DNA of 49,813 bases from Maritimibacter sp. (GCA_002701395.1 NZVC01000061.1:15860-65672), one strand, 5' to 3'. Shown: positions 7,227-16,136, counted from the stretch's first letter. A program made the numbers and translations. The notes: generated by a model not told the origin, from the letters alone.

Positions 7227-7853
7227 TCAGTCAGCCTTGCGCTTGCGGCGGCGGGCCACGAAGCCCATCGCGGCAAGACCACCGATCAGAAGCGGCATGG
7301 CCGCCGGAAGCGGAACCGCCGAGACGGCAACGGCTTCGGCGTACTGGCCGGCCTGCGCTTCTTGTTCGTTCAGGACGAAGTTGTCGAAGCTGGCGGTGCC
7401 GAACTTGGTGTAGATGAACAGGCTGGACAGGCCGGTCCAACCAAGGTCGAAGGTTCCGAAACCGGGCTTCGCCCAGAACACCTTCTTGTCCAGAATGTCG
7501 CCGTTCGACAGGTAGCCGACCACGCGCACCAGAACGGACAGATCGGTGAACGACCCTGCATCGAGGCTTTGGATCGAGAACGGAGACGCCGAGTGCAGGA
7601 TCATCGGCTGCGTGCTCAGGCTCATCAGCCAGTCAGAGCCGTTCTGCGTCGTGTACGGGCCATTTTCAGCAAATGCCGAGTCGAGTACATATCCATCCGG
7701 GACAAAGAAGCGGAACGTGCCGGTATGCAAGTAATCGTTCTGATAATGGTCTGTGTAACCGTTGTCGGGCGCGATGTCTTCGAAGTCCACGGTCACCGCC
7801 TGCGCCGAGCCTGCCGCGAGAACGAGCGCGATTGCCGAAAGCAATTTCTTCAT
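7227..7853 (-). CDS. VPLPA-CTERM sorting domain protein
   Basis: A 208-residue secreted protein. MKKLLSAIALVLAAGSAQA is a classic signal peptide. The C-terminus has VPLPAAMPLLIGGLAAMGFVARRRKRK: the VPLPA motif, one membrane helix and a basic tail. This is the tripartite signal of the VPLPA-CTERM class, which in Rhodobacterales is expected to be processed by an exosortase and moved to the cell surface. The body (VDFEDIAPDNGYTDHY ... SFDNFVLNE) is beta-rich and looks like the extracellular bead proteins common in this class; no enzyme motif is seen. The start at 7853 has GGAGA upstream. No exosortase gene is in the window. GC content looks lower than in neighbouring genes. Confidence 0.85.
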   Translation of the reverse strand: MKKLLSAIALVLAAGSAQAVTVDFEDIAPDNGYTDHYQNDYLHTGTFRFFVPDGYVLDSAFAENGPYTTQNGSDWLMSLSTQPMILHSASPFSIQSLDAGSFTDLSVLVRVVGYLSNGDILDKKVFWAKPGFGTFDLGWTGLSSLFIYTKFGTASFDNFVLNEQEAQAGQYAEAVAVSAVPLPAAMPLLIGGLAAMGFVARRRKRKAD

Positions 7854-8445
7854 TGTCACTGTCTCCGTCTCAAACCTGTAACTCCGAGCAATGTAGGATG
7901 GAGAACAAGCTGGCAACCGCAAAGTGGCTAAAATCGGGCACTGTTCACATGAAGGACACAATGCCCCGCCGCATTACCCATAACCACCCAATATATAGGG
8001 TAAATTTTTAACGATTAGCGGCCAATCCGTTAACAATTCTCACGCCGTACTACAGTGTCGTAGCAAACCGTGTGGAAATAGCGCGGCGTATAAAACCGGC
8101 CCGCAATGCAATCTTTGTTAAGCTTCCAAGGTTTGCCCGCGAAACCCCGCAGTACAAGTGCCTGAGACCGCACACGAATACCGAAACCGCCGGCCCGCGT
8201 ATCGCCAGTTTCGGCGCAAAACACTCCGGATCCGGCAGTAACGGGTGAATCGCGCCGCACGAGCCGAGTCGCGGCGACCCTTCCGCGCCTGACACGATCG
8301 TGATCACGCGACAGCCCCGCGCGCGGCCTTGCCGCCCGCGAAACGGACACTCGGCCCGCCAAGCCACCGCATCCGGCGCCATGCCCTTGCCCCGCCCTGC
8401 CTGCTCGCCTAGAACAAGCGCCGATCTTGCAGCAGGACCGCACAC
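7854..8445. other. 592-base divergent intergenic region
   Basis: The space between the VPLPA-CTERM gene and gatB. The part at 7970-8040 is AT-rich and holds an imperfect inverted repeat, TTAACGATT (8008-8016) against AATCCGTTAA (8024-8033), a plausible regulator site. The remainder is GC-rich without convincing coding potential or RNA gene. Both divergent promoters must lie here but none is clear enough to call. Confidence 0.5.
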
Positions 8446-9957
8446 ATGCTCGACCTCACCTATGAAGCCCCGAAACCCAAGGTGATCCAGGGGGCCAAGC
8501 ACGACTGGGAACTCGTGATCGGCCTCGAGGTGCACGCCCAGGTCGCCTCGAAATCCAAGCTCTTCTCGGGGGCGTCGACGCAGTTCGGGTCGGAACCGAA
8601 CTCGAACGTGGCCTTCGTGGACTCGGCGATGCCGGGGATGCTGCCGGTCATCAACGAATTCTGCGTGGCGCAGGCGGTGCGCACCGGGCTGGGGCTGAAG
8701 GCCGACATCAACCTGAAGTCCGCCTTCGACCGCAAGAACTACTTCTATCCCGACCTGCCGCAGGGCTATCAGATCAGCCAGCTGTACCACCCCATCGTGG
8801 GCGAGGGCGAAGTGCTAGTCGACATGGGCCCCGGCGTCGCGCGCAAGGTCCGGATCGAACGCATCCACCTTGAACAGGACGCGGGCAAGTCGATCCACGA
8901 CATGGACCCGCATTTCACCTTCGTGGACCTGAACCGCACTGGCGTCGCGCTGATGGAGATCGTCAGCCGCCCCGACATCCGTGGCCCCGAAGAGGCTGCG
9001 GCCTACGTCGGCAAGCTGCGCCAGATCCTGCGCTATCTCGGCACCTGCGACGGCAACATGCAGAACGGCAACCTGCGGGCCGACGTGAACGTGTCGGTCT
9101 GCCGCCCTGGCGACTATGAGAAGTACCAGGAAACGCAGGATTTCTCGCATCTCGGCACGCGGTGCGAGATCAAGAACATGAACTCGATGCGCTTCATCCA
9201 GCAAGCGATCGAGTACGAGGCCCGGCGCCAGATCCAGATCCTTGAAGCCGGCGGCGAGATCGATCAGGAAACCCGGCTGTACGATCCCGACAAGGGCGAA
9301 ACCCGGTCGATGCGGTCGAAGGAAGAGGCGCACGACTATCGCTACTTCCCCTGCCCTGATCTGCTGCCGCTAGAGATCGAGCAGGCGTGGGTCGACGACA
9401 TCGCCGGTTCGCTGCCGGAACTGCCGGACCAGAAGAAGGCACGCTTCGTCGCCGATTACGGCATGACCGAATACGACGCATCCGTGCTGACGGCCGAGGT
9501 CGAGAACGCCGCCTTTTTCGAAGAGGTCGCCGCCGCGTCCGACGGCAAGCTGGCCGCGAACTGGGTGATCAACGAACTGTTCGGTCGCCTGAAGAAGGAC
9601 GACACCGACATCGCCGACAGCCCGATGAGCCCGTCCCAGTTGGGCGGGATCATTTCGCTGATCCAGAAGGGCGACATCTCGGGCAAGATCGCGAAGGACC
9701 TGTTCGAGATCGTCTATACCGAGGGCGGCGACCCGTCGCTGATCGTCGAAGAACGCGGCATGAAGCAGGTCACCGACACCGGCGCCATCGAGACGGCGGT
9801 GGACGAGGTGATCGCCGCCAACCCGCAGCAGGTCGAGAAGGCCAAGCAGAACCCCAAGCTTGCGGGCTGGTTCGTGGGTCAGGTGATGAAAGCCACCGGC
9901 GGCAAGGCGAACCCGAAGGCGGTGAACGAGATCGTCACGGCGAAGCTGGGGCTCTGA
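8446..9957 (+). CDS. gatB: Aspartyl/glutamyl-tRNA amidotransferase subunit B
   Basis: GatB is the kinase/transamidase subunit of GatCAB, which converts Glu-tRNA(Gln) and Asp-tRNA(Asn) into the amidated forms. The 503-residue length is normal. Signatures: [12 protein letters not shown] near residue 24, the [12 protein letters not shown] block, [17 protein letters not shown] near residue 160, the [11 protein letters not shown] motif, and [15 protein letters not shown]. The C-terminal helical YqeY-like tail ends [15 protein letters not shown]. The start ATG has AGGA 10 bases upstream. gatA and gatC are not adjacent. A palindrome array follows directly. Confidence 0.97.
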   Translation: MLDLTYEAPKPKVIQGAKHDWELVIGLEVHAQVASKSKLFSGASTQFGSEPNSNVAFVDSAMPGMLPVINEFCVAQAVRTGLGLKADINLKSAFDRKNYFYPDLPQGYQISQLYHPIVGEGEVLVDMGPGVARKVRIERIHLEQDAGKSIHDMDPHFTFVDLNRTGVALMEIVSRPDIRGPEEAAAYVGKLRQILRYLGTCDGNMQNGNLRADVNVSVCRPGDYEKYQETQDFSHLGTRCEIKNMNSMRFIQQAIEYEARRQIQILEAGGEIDQETRLYDPDKGETRSMRSKEEAHDYRYFPCPDLLPLEIEQAWVDDIAGSLPELPDQKKARFVADYGMTEYDASVLTAEVENAAFFEEVAAASDGKLAANWVINELFGRLKKDDTDIADSPMSPSQLGGIISLIQKGDISGKIAKDLFEIVYTEGGDPSLIVEERGMKQVTDTGAIETAVDEVIAANPQQVEKAKQNPKLAGWFVGQVMKATGGKANPKAVNEIVTAKLGL

Positions 9958-9968
9958 AGCGTATCGGG

Positions 9969-10176
9969 GGGCGCATGAATGCGCACCCTACGTCGCGGGT
10001 CGGCGGGGTGGTTTTTGGGTGGTCCCCCGGTGCGCATGAATGCGCACCATACGCCGCGCGTCGGTGGGGTGATTTTGGGGTGATCCCGCCGGTGCGCATG
10101 AATGCGCACCATACGCCGCGGGTCGGTGGGGATCGCGACATGTGTACGGGCCCGTAGGGTGCGCATTCATGCGCAC
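9969..10176. repeat. Four GTGCGCAT-core palindromic repeats
   Basis: Three direct copies (about 9969, 10029 and 10091) contain GGTGCGCATGAATGCGCACC followed by a(c)TACG-CGCGGGTCGGNGGGG. A fourth (10154-10176) is inverted, GTAGGGTGCGCATTCATGCGCACC minus its first base. Each core is a near-perfect inverted repeat able to form a hairpin. The copies are spaced about 60-70 bases apart and no protein is credibly encoded. Confidence 0.9.
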
Positions 10177-10180
10177 CTTC

Positions 10181-10266
10181 CCGCCATCCATGCGCACCTC
10201 CCTCCGCCATCCATGCGCACCTCTCGCCCACCATCCACGCGCACCTCCTCCGCCATCCATGCGCCC
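10181..10266 (+). repeat. Tandem array of single palindrome arms
   Basis: Four units of 22-24 bases built on CCATCCATGCGCACCTC (third copy CCATCCACGCGCACCTC, last truncated). Each carries one arm, ATGCGCACC, of the adjoining palindromes. It looks like a tandem expansion of half a palindrome. Confidence 0.8.
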
Positions 10267-10382
10267 CCCAAACCACCGAACGGCTGATTTCCGCAGGATG
10301 TGACCCTCGGCACGCCCGCGCCGCTTTCCCTGCGCAATCCCCCCTGCTAATGTCCCTCGGCGTCGAATCCGAGGGGTCGCAG

Positions 10383-11006
10383 ATGCCGCGTTATGAATAC
10401 AAGGTCGTGCCCGCGCCGAAGAAGGCCGGGAAGGTGAAAGGGGTCAAGGGGACCGAGGCCCGCTTTGCCCACGAACTCGCCAGCCTGATGAACCAATACG
10501 GCGCGGACGGCTGGGAATATCAGCGCACCGACACCCTGCCCTGCGAGGAACGGTCGGGCCTGACCGGTCGGACGACCACCTTCCAGAACATGCTGGTGTT
10601 CCGCCGCGAACTGGAGTCGGGGCTGCGGGCCGCGGATGCCATCGCGTCGGTTCATGTCGATCAGCCCGCGCCGATGACACCTCCCGCCGCGCCGGTCCAC
10701 ACGCCGCCGCACGCCGAAACGCACGCGCCGCGCGCCGACGCCCCCGGCCCGGTCCATAGCCCGGTCCACAGCCCGGCGCCGAGCGTGGCCGCGACCCCGT
10801 CGCTGTCGGCGGATCCGAGCCGGCGCATCGACGGCGAGATGGCATTCTCCCGCGCGCCGTTCCATCACCGCAACGACGCAAAGGACGAACCCCAGATCAG
10901 CGCGCGCACGCCCGAGGGCCACGCGCCGCGGCTTGGCGCCGCCGGCCACCCCGAGCCCGCCGATCCCCCGGCAGAATCCTCTCCCGGAGTCGCGCGGCGA
11001 AGCTAG
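10383..11006 (+). CDS. DUF4177 domain protein with long disordered tail
   Basis: 207 residues. The first 70 match DUF4177-like proteins: MPRYEYKVVPAPKK, then LASLMNQYGADGWEYQRTDTLP and FQNMLVFRRELE, where GxDGWEY is the recognisable core. The family has no known function. From residue 90 on, the chain is low complexity, rich in Pro, Ala and His (repeated PVHSP), and predicted disordered. I start at ATG 10383 behind a GAGGGG stretch rather than an upstream ATG at 10350. Its last 4 bases overlap the stop of the convergent bolA gene, so the two genes share an end with no terminator between. Confidence 0.7.
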   Translation: MPRYEYKVVPAPKKAGKVKGVKGTEARFAHELASLMNQYGADGWEYQRTDTLPCEERSGLTGRTTTFQNMLVFRRELESGLRAADAIASVHVDQPAPMTPPAAPVHTPPHAETHAPRADAPGPVHSPVHSPAPSVAATPSLSADPSRRIDGEMAFSRAPFHHRNDAKDEPQISARTPEGHAPRLGAAGHPEPADPPAESSPGVARRS

Positions 11007-11260
11007 GCCTCGATGTGCAGGGCCAGCGCGTGCAGCCGTCCCATGACATCCGCCCCCAGCGCCTCGTGCACCGCGCGATGACGCTGCAGGCGGGTCATCG
11101 GCTCGAACGCGGCGGCCTTGATCCACACGCGAAAATGACTGTCCCCGCCCTCGCGGTACCCGGCATGGCCGCGATGTTTTTCGCTTTCATCTTCGACGGT
11201 TAGCGTCTCGGGTGCAAAAGTTTCGGACAGCTTGTTCTCGATGATCGTTGCCAGCTTCAT
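11003..11260 (-). CDS. bolA: BolA-family protein
   Basis: An 85-residue BolA-like protein. BolA proteins partner with monothiol glutaredoxins in [2Fe-2S] handling and can affect cell shape and stress responses. SHFRVWIKAAAFEPMTRLQRHRAVHEAL covers the core: the SHF strand, the RxxRHRxVxxxL helix and the terminal HALAL strand are typical, and the glutaredoxin-linked His is in RHRAVH. The start has GGTGGG upstream. It is divergent from the DnaJ-like gene, an arrangement I recall from other Rhodobacterales, and overlaps the DUF4177 stop by 4 bases. Confidence 0.9.
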   Translation of the reverse strand: MKLATIIENKLSETFAPETLTVEDESEKHRGHAGYREGGDSHFRVWIKAAAFEPMTRLQRHRAVHEALGADVMGRLHALALHIEA

Positions 11261-11336
11261 TTTTTCCCACCTGCCCCCTTCAATCCGGCGGCAAAACCAT
11301 TAGACTTCCGTGTCCGAGTAGCAAAGGCGAGCCCAA

Positions 11337-11966
11337 ATGGCGAATCCAGATCCGTTCGGTTTTGACATCAGTGTCTCTAATGACAAGAAGAAGCGTAACC
11401 GTGGCAAGCGTGGCATGTCCGGCGCCTTCGAGACGTCGCAGAGAGAGTGCGAGCATCCCGGATGCCGTGAACAGGGCCAGTACCGCGCACCGCGCTCGCC
11501 CGACCACCTCGACGAGTACCTCTGGTTCTGCAAGGACCACGTCCGCGAGTACAATCTGAAATGGAACTTCTTCAACGGGACCACCGAAGAGGAATTCCAA
11601 GAGCAGATCGACAACGACCGGGTCTGGGGCCGCGAGACGAAGCCCTTCACCAAGCCGGGCGAGGAACAGCGCGCGTGGGCGCGGTTGGGGATCGACGACC
11701 CGCATCAGGTGCTGGGCGAGAACGCGACCCGCAACCCCGGCAAGTCGATCACCGGCACCCGCAAGCTGCCGCCGACCGAACGCCGCGCGCTGGATATTCT
11801 GGACGCCAAGGACCATTGGCAGAAGGCCGAGATCCGCAAGGCCTACAAGGCGCTGATCAAGGTGCTGCACCCGGACATGAACGGCGGCGACCGCGGACAC
11901 GAGGAACAGCTGCAGGAAGTCGTCTGGGCCTGGGACCAGATCAAGGATTCGCGGAACTTTCAGTAA
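11337..11966 (+). CDS. DnaJ-domain protein (J domain at C-terminus)
   Basis: 209 residues with a C-terminal J domain: ALDILDAKDHWQKAEIRKAYKALIKVLHPDMNGGD, where the HPD tripeptide (about residue 178) is the contact that stimulates DnaK/Hsp70 ATPase. The N-terminal half is not J-domain: it has a Lys/Arg-rich opening, then CEHPGC and FCKDH, a possible zinc pair (Cys-x4-Cys ... Cys-x2-His). No G/F or DnaJ zinc-repeat region exists, so this is a type III J protein. In related genomes it sits between bolA and cobS. Here about 2.5 kb of other genes separates it from cobS. A hairpin follows the stop. Confidence 0.88.
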   Translation: MANPDPFGFDISVSNDKKKRNRGKRGMSGAFETSQRECEHPGCREQGQYRAPRSPDHLDEYLWFCKDHVREYNLKWNFFNGTTEEEFQEQIDNDRVWGRETKPFTKPGEEQRAWARLGIDDPHQVLGENATRNPGKSITGTRKLPPTERRALDILDAKDHWQKAEIRKAYKALIKVLHPDMNGGDRGHEEQLQEVVWAWDQIKDSRNFQ

Positions 11967-11995
11967 GGCGCATGGCTGCGCTGACGGGTTCGGAC

Positions 11996-12020
11996 GGGGC
12001 GCGCCAATGGTGCGCCCCTT
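11996..12020 (+). terminator. Probable terminator after the DnaJ-like gene
   Basis: GGGGCGCGCC (11996-12005) pairs with GGTGCGCCCC (12009-12018), with one G-T pair and a 3-base loop. Only a short TTGT follows, so efficiency is uncertain. Confidence 0.45.
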
Positions 12021-12177
12021 GTCGTTCTGCCACACCGAAACCGGATCGGGCCCGGCGTGGACATAGGCGGAAAACGGACCAGTTCCGCCCCCCCGCAGCT
12101 GCGTCCGGCCCGCCGGAAATTGACAGACGCACCGCCTGCCCGATAGGGAATGGGAACACCTTATCCGGGGTCGGACA

Positions 12178-12891
12178 ATGACAAAGCCATTGGTCGTGCT
12201 GTCAAGCGCACGTTCCGGCACCAACTATTTCCTGAGCGTTTTTCAGAAGATGGCCCCGAACGGCGTGGTCCTGCGCGAGGTCTTTCGCAAGGGCGGCGAC
12301 AGCCTTCCGGAACTGATCGCGCTGACGGGAATGCCGCGATCGCAACTGGTGGCCATGGGTCAGGACGACCCCGTCGCACTGTGGGGCATCCTGCGGGACG
12401 CCGCCGGGACGCGTCCGCTGGCGCTGAAGATCTTCTACTACCACGCGCGGCCTTCCAGCCCGATCTGGGACCGGCTGATCGACGAGGCGCGGATCGTCCA
12501 CCTTGTCCGCCGCCGCGTCCTGGATACCTTCGTGTCCCGCAAGCTGGCCGAAACCACCGGAGCGTGGTTCCAGCCCGCCGACGTCGGCACCCTGCCCGCA
12601 CGACCGGAAGTGCGGCTTGACCCCGCAGAGCTGTCCGCCTTCATCACCGAACGGCAAGGCTATGTGCAGCGGTTCCGCGAGCGGTTCCAAGACGCCGACC
12701 TGCACGAGGTCAGCTACGAGGACATCGCCGCCGACCCGAAGCTGTGCGCCGACTGGATCGCGCGCGTGACCGGGCTGCCGATCCCGGCCGTCCCGCTGCA
12801 GCTTCCCATCCGCAAGCAGAACACTTGGGCAATCCGCGATATCGTGTCCAACTACGACGAGATCGCGGCTTTCGACAAAGCCCACCTGTAA
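12178..12891 (+). CDS. Sulfotransferase family protein
   Basis: A 237-residue PAPS-dependent sulfotransferase-fold protein. SSARSGTNYFLSVF at residues 9-22 is the P-loop-like 5'-phosphosulfate loop. RIVHLVRRRVLDTFVSRKLAE, read from about residue 105, is the 3'-phosphate binding stretch, with its Arg and Ser in the expected spacing. Such enzymes place sulfate on sugars, lipids or small molecules; the acceptor cannot be predicted. The next gene, a DUF6473 protein, starts 12 bases after the stop, so the two are probably one transcript and may act together in surface glycan modification. No signal peptide, so it is cytoplasmic. Confidence 0.82.
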   Translation: MTKPLVVLSSARSGTNYFLSVFQKMAPNGVVLREVFRKGGDSLPELIALTGMPRSQLVAMGQDDPVALWGILRDAAGTRPLALKIFYYHARPSSPIWDRLIDEARIVHLVRRRVLDTFVSRKLAETTGAWFQPADVGTLPARPEVRLDPAELSAFITERQGYVQRFRERFQDADLHEVSYEDIAADPKLCADWIARVTGLPIPAVPLQLPIRKQNTWAIRDIVSNYDEIAAFDKAHL

Positions 12892-12903
12892 GGAACCCCG
12901 TTG

Positions 12904-13770
12904 ATGTCGATGCAGTACCAGATGGAAAGCAGCCATATCGCGGACTACGGGTTGTGGACGCTGCCGGGCATCGACTTTCCCCTGCGCGGCCCGCCCGTCG
13001 CCATCGACGGCAAGGCGCCGGCAATTTCGTTCCTTGGGGCGGCGCAGGTGTTCGGGACCTTCGTGAACCACCCCTTCCCCAACCTGCTGGGCGAGATGCT
13101 GTCGGCCCGGGTGATCAACCTTGCCAATGGCGGCGCCGGGCCCGGTCTGTACGCCAACCGGCCGGAGCTGATCGACCTTGTGAACCGTAGCTCGGCCTGC
13201 GTCATACAGGTGATGTCGGCGCGATCGTCGATGCAGAACAAGTACATGACGTCGCTGAACGGCCGCGCGTCGGTCCGCGTCACCTATCCCGACGGGCGCA
13301 CCGAAGACAGCCTTGGTCATCACGCCCTGCTGAAGATCGGGCGCGAGATTTCGCGGCAGGCGTTCTCGGACCTCGTGGCAGAGACGCTGGACAACTACCT
13401 TGCCCAGTACCGGACGCTGTGTGCGGCGATTACCGTGCCGAAGGTGCTGTTGTACGTCGGGCCGAACCCGCCGATTGCCGATGTCACGTCGGATGACTGG
13501 ACGCCCGAGCGGCTTGTCGGCACGCACCCGCACCTTGTGACGCAAAGCGTCTTCGCCGAACTGCAATCGCTGTGCGATGCGACCGTCAGTGTGGTGGGCA
13601 AGGAAGGCATGGATAAACGGCTGCTGAACCGCTTCACCGGCGAGCATACCTCGATCAAGCGGTCCGAGACCTACACGATCACCAACCACCGGGCCTATAT
13701 CCCGCCCCACATGCACGTCCGCACGGCGCTGGAATTGTACCCCGTGGTCGAGCCGTTACTTGCCCCCTAG
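12904..13770 (+). CDS. DUF6473-like protein paired with sulfotransferase
   Basis: A 288-residue soluble protein resembling the DUF6473 group of Rhodobacterales, which is often found beside sulfotransferase or glycan genes. Recognisable parts: SHIADYGLWTLPGIDFPLRGP, FLGAAQVFGTFVNHPFPNLL (a Gly-x-x-x-x-x-Gly pattern reminiscent of SGNH hydrolases), NLANGGAGPGLY, and a C-terminal HMHVRTALELYPVVEPLL. A later ITNHRAYIPPHMH could hold a catalytic-type His, but no clear Ser-His-Asp set is proven. The ATG at 12904 follows AAGGAA. It converges with msrB, with 5 bases between the stops. Function unknown. Confidence 0.7.
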   Translation: MSMQYQMESSHIADYGLWTLPGIDFPLRGPPVAIDGKAPAISFLGAAQVFGTFVNHPFPNLLGEMLSARVINLANGGAGPGLYANRPELIDLVNRSSACVIQVMSARSSMQNKYMTSLNGRASVRVTYPDGRTEDSLGHHALLKIGREISRQAFSDLVAETLDNYLAQYRTLCAAITVPKVLLYVGPNPPIADVTSDDWTPERLVGTHPHLVTQSVFAELQSLCDATVSVVGKEGMDKRLLNRFTGEHTSIKRSETYTITNHRAYIPPHMHVRTALELYPVVEPLLAP

Positions 13771-13775
13771 GGGCG

Positions 13776-14252
13776 TCAGGCCGCGCTGAAGGTCAAGGCG
13801 ATGCCGTTCAGGCAGTGACGTTCGCCGGTCGGCTCGGGGCCATCGTCGAAGATGTGCCCAAGGTGCGAGCCGCAGCGGCGGCAGTGAACCTCGGTGCGGG
13901 TGATGAACAGCTTGCGGTCGGGCTTGGTGCGGACCGCGTCCTCGATCGGGGCCCAGAAGCTGGGCCAGCCGGTGCCGCTTTTGTACTTGGTGTCCGAGGG
14001 ATAGACCGGCAGGTCGCAGCCCTTGCAGTGGAAAGTGCCCGCGCGGGTCTCGTCGTTCAGGGGGCTGGTGAAGGCGCGCTCGGTGCCTTCCTCGCGCAGC
14101 ACGTCGTACTCGGCCTCGCTGAGTATGGCGCGCCACTCCTGTTCGGACCGGCGGACGGTGACATAGCTGGCGTCCGTGGCCGCGGATACCGCGCCCGCGC
14201 GCATCAGCGCCACGGTCCCGGCGCTGGACAGAATGAATTCCCTGCGGTTCAT
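13776..14252 (-). CDS. msrB: Peptide-methionine (R)-S-oxide reductase, Tat-exported
   Basis: MsrB reduces the R epimer of methionine sulfoxide in proteins. The 158-residue protein carries a twin-arginine signal, MNRREFILSSAGTVALMRAGAVSAA, so it should fold in the cytoplasm and act in the periplasm. Zinc ligands are the CKGC and CRRCG pairs; SGTGWPSFWAPI is the substrate block; the catalytic Cys is in ERHCLNGIAL, followed by FSAA. The Thr/Cys resolving position is not obvious. The start has AAAGGAGC upstream. It is convergent with the DUF6473 gene and divergent from cobS. Confidence 0.93.
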   Translation of the reverse strand: MNRREFILSSAGTVALMRAGAVSAATDASYVTVRRSEQEWRAILSEAEYDVLREEGTERAFTSPLNDETRAGTFHCKGCDLPVYPSDTKYKSGTGWPSFWAPIEDAVRTKPDRKLFITRTEVHCRRCGSHLGHIFDDGPEPTGERHCLNGIALTFSAA

Positions 14253-14522
14253 GGTTCGCTCCTTTTGTCTTTCTTCTGACCGAAGACACGGGCGGCACAG
14301 GTGTTCCGAGCCAGACGATCACCAAACCGTGACAAATGCCCCCCGCCCCCGCTTCTGCGCGACGGGCCCCGCGAGCCCCCCCCCACGAGCCCACACCGGG
14401 ACGCTTCGGGCGCGCGCTGTGGCGGGTGGCGTTGACCTCTCCCCCATAATCTTACATGAAGGCCCGTGGGCGGCGCGCTGCGGCGCCGCATGAACGTATT
14501 CCCTGAAGCAGCAGAGGTCGAA

Positions 14523-15509
14523 ATGGCGGACGGAAACCTGGATGTGACGGCGAAACCGACCGAAGAGCTCGACGTTCGCGACGTCTTCGGCATTGAATCG
14601 GAGATGAAGATCAAGGGCTTCGCTGACCGTTCGGACCGCGTGCCGGATGTCGACAGCACCTACAAGTTCGATCGCGACACCACGCTGGCCATTCTGGCTG
14701 CCTTTGGCCGCAATCGCCGGCTGATCATTCAGGGCTACCACGGCACCGGCAAGTCGACCCACATCGAACAGGTCGCCGCCCGCCTGAACTGGCCCTGCGT
14801 CCGCGTGAACCTCGACAGCCACATCAGCCGGATCGACCTGATCGGTAAGGATGCGATCAAGCTGAAGGACGGCAAACAGGTCACCGTGTTCCAGGAAGGC
14901 ATCCTGCCGTGGGCGCTGCGCAACCCGACCGCCATCGTGTTCGACGAATACGACGCGGGCCGGGCCGACGTCATGTTCGTGATCCAGCGTGTGCTGGAAC
15001 ATGACGGCAAGCTGACCCTGCTGGACCAGAACGAGGTGATCACCCCGCACCCGTATTTCCGCCTGTTCGGCACCGCCAACACCGTTGGCCTTGGCGACAC
15101 CACCGGGCTTTACCACGGCGTGCAGCAGATCAACCAAGCCCAGATGGACCGCTGGTCGCTGGTCGCCACGCTGAACTATCTCAGCCACGACGCCGAGGCG
15201 GCGATCGTGCTGGCGAAGAACCCGCACTACAACAACGAGAAGGGCCGCCGCGAGATCGGCCAGATGGTGTCTGTCGCGGACCTGACCCGGACCGCCTTCA
15301 TGAACGGTGAACTGTCGACCGTCATGTCGCCCCGGACCGTCATCAACTGGGCGCAGAACGCCGAGATCTTCCGCGACATCGGTTATGCCTTCCGCGTGAC
15401 CTTCATGAACAAGTGCGACGAACTGGAACGCGAAACCGTGGCCGAGTTCTACCAGCGCTGCTTTGACGAAGAACTGCCGGAAAGCGCCGCGTCCGTCGCG
15501 ATCGCCTGA
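14523..15509 (+). CDS. cobS: Aerobic cobaltochelatase subunit CobS
   Basis: An AAA+ ATPase subunit of the CobNST complex, which inserts cobalt into hydrogenobyrinate a,c-diamide in aerobic vitamin B12 synthesis. The Walker A motif is GYHGTGKST (residues about 71-79), Walker B is IVFDEYD (about 138), and the arginine-bearing [11 protein letters not shown] block lies further on. N-terminal [15 protein letters not shown] is family-typical. I start at ATG 14523, with GAGGT 6 bases before it; an in-frame ATG at 14490 would add 11 atypical residues. A terminator separates it from the downstream small protein and cobT, so the two chelatase subunits are probably transcribed separately. cobN is not in the window. 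Confidence 0.95.
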   Translation: MADGNLDVTAKPTEELDVRDVFGIESEMKIKGFADRSDRVPDVDSTYKFDRDTTLAILAAFGRNRRLIIQGYHGTGKSTHIEQVAARLNWPCVRVNLDSHISRIDLIGKDAIKLKDGKQVTVFQEGILPWALRNPTAIVFDEYDAGRADVMFVIQRVLEHDGKLTLLDQNEVITPHPYFRLFGTANTVGLGDTTGLYHGVQQINQAQMDRWSLVATLNYLSHDAEAAIVLAKNPHYNNEKGRREIGQMVSVADLTRTAFMNGELSTVMSPRTVINWAQNAEIFRDIGYAFRVTFMNKCDELERETVAEFYQRCFDEELPESAASVAIA

Positions 15510-15532
15510 TCCTGCTTTTCTGACAGACTGAC

Positions 15533-15562
15533 AAAGCCCGGGCCGCCGCGCCCGGGCTTTTT
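15533..15562 (+). terminator. Rho-independent terminator of cobS
   Basis: AAAGCCCGGG (15533-15542) pairs with CCCGGGCTTT (15551-15560) around an 8-base loop, followed by further T residues. Confidence 0.88.
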
Positions 15563-15695
15563 CGTTGCGGTGTGTCCCGCGCCGAACCTTAACCCGCCCG
15601 AAATCCGCTGCTGCTAGACACCGCCCCGCGCCGGCGAAATCCGGTCCAATATTTGCCCAATTGATCGGCAATATTTTTGGGATAAGGTGTAATTA

Positions 15696-16094
15696 ATGAG
15701 CGGAATGAAAACACAGGTCGCCCTGTGGACAGTGCTGCTCTTGCTGTTGCTGTCCCCTTTGAAGGCCCGCGCCCTCGACGCGGCGGACCTGACGCGCGAA
15801 TTCGCGAACTGTACCGGCCGCTACTCTGCACAGATGGAACACCACTGGCTGGTGAACGCCGGGGACGACAACCCGGCAGAGCGACGGCGCAATTCCTTCG
15901 CCGCGATGCTGGACGCCGTCCGACCGCCGGACACGGGCCGCACCGTCCTTGCGTGGCGGATCGAAGCGAAGGCCGCGCAGGCGGCGCTTTTGCTGACCGC
16001 GACCTTCGGGACCGACCCGGCGCGCCGCGCGGCGGCCGCCACCCACGCCCGCGACCACATCGCGCGGTGCGACCAGCTGATGCTTGGCGACTGA
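15696..16094 (+). CDS. Small secreted protein of unknown function
   Basis: 132 residues. MSGMKTQVALWTVLLLLLLSPLKARA is a clear signal peptide, so the mature 106-residue protein is periplasmic. The mature part is helical with two cysteines (EFANCTGRY and IARCDQLML) that could form one disulfide joining the two ends. A His-His-Trp and several Arg-rich turns are present; no enzyme motif is recognised. The start has AAGGTG 7 bases upstream. It sits between cobS and cobT, 42 bases before cobT, and is likely co-transcribed with it. I know of no function. Confidence 0.75.
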   Translation: MSGMKTQVALWTVLLLLLLSPLKARALDAADLTREFANCTGRYSAQMEHHWLVNAGDDNPAERRRNSFAAMLDAVRPPDTGRTVLAWRIEAKAAQAALLLTATFGTDPARRAAAATHARDHIARCDQLMLGD

Positions 16095-16136
16095 TTCCGC
16101 CTTGCGTTCGGGCCGTATCGGGCCGATGTATCAGGC

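Noticed and set aside
9969..10270. CRISPR array
   Set aside because: Repeats are palindromic and irregular, the intervening DNA is itself repetitive, one copy is inverted, and no cas gene is near.
9879..10276. Several overlapping small open frames on the minus strand
   Set aside because: They translate the palindrome array (repeated MNAHPT/GAHSCAP-type strings) and have no independent support.
12202..13716. Long minus-strand frame opposite sulfotransferase and DUF6473
   Set aside because: Both plus-strand genes have ribosome sites and family motifs; the opposite frame crosses the two genes and their gap with no motif.
14432..14458. TTGACC ... TACATG as a cobS promoter
   Set aside because: The spacer is only 15 bases and the -10 is poor; not strong enough to list.
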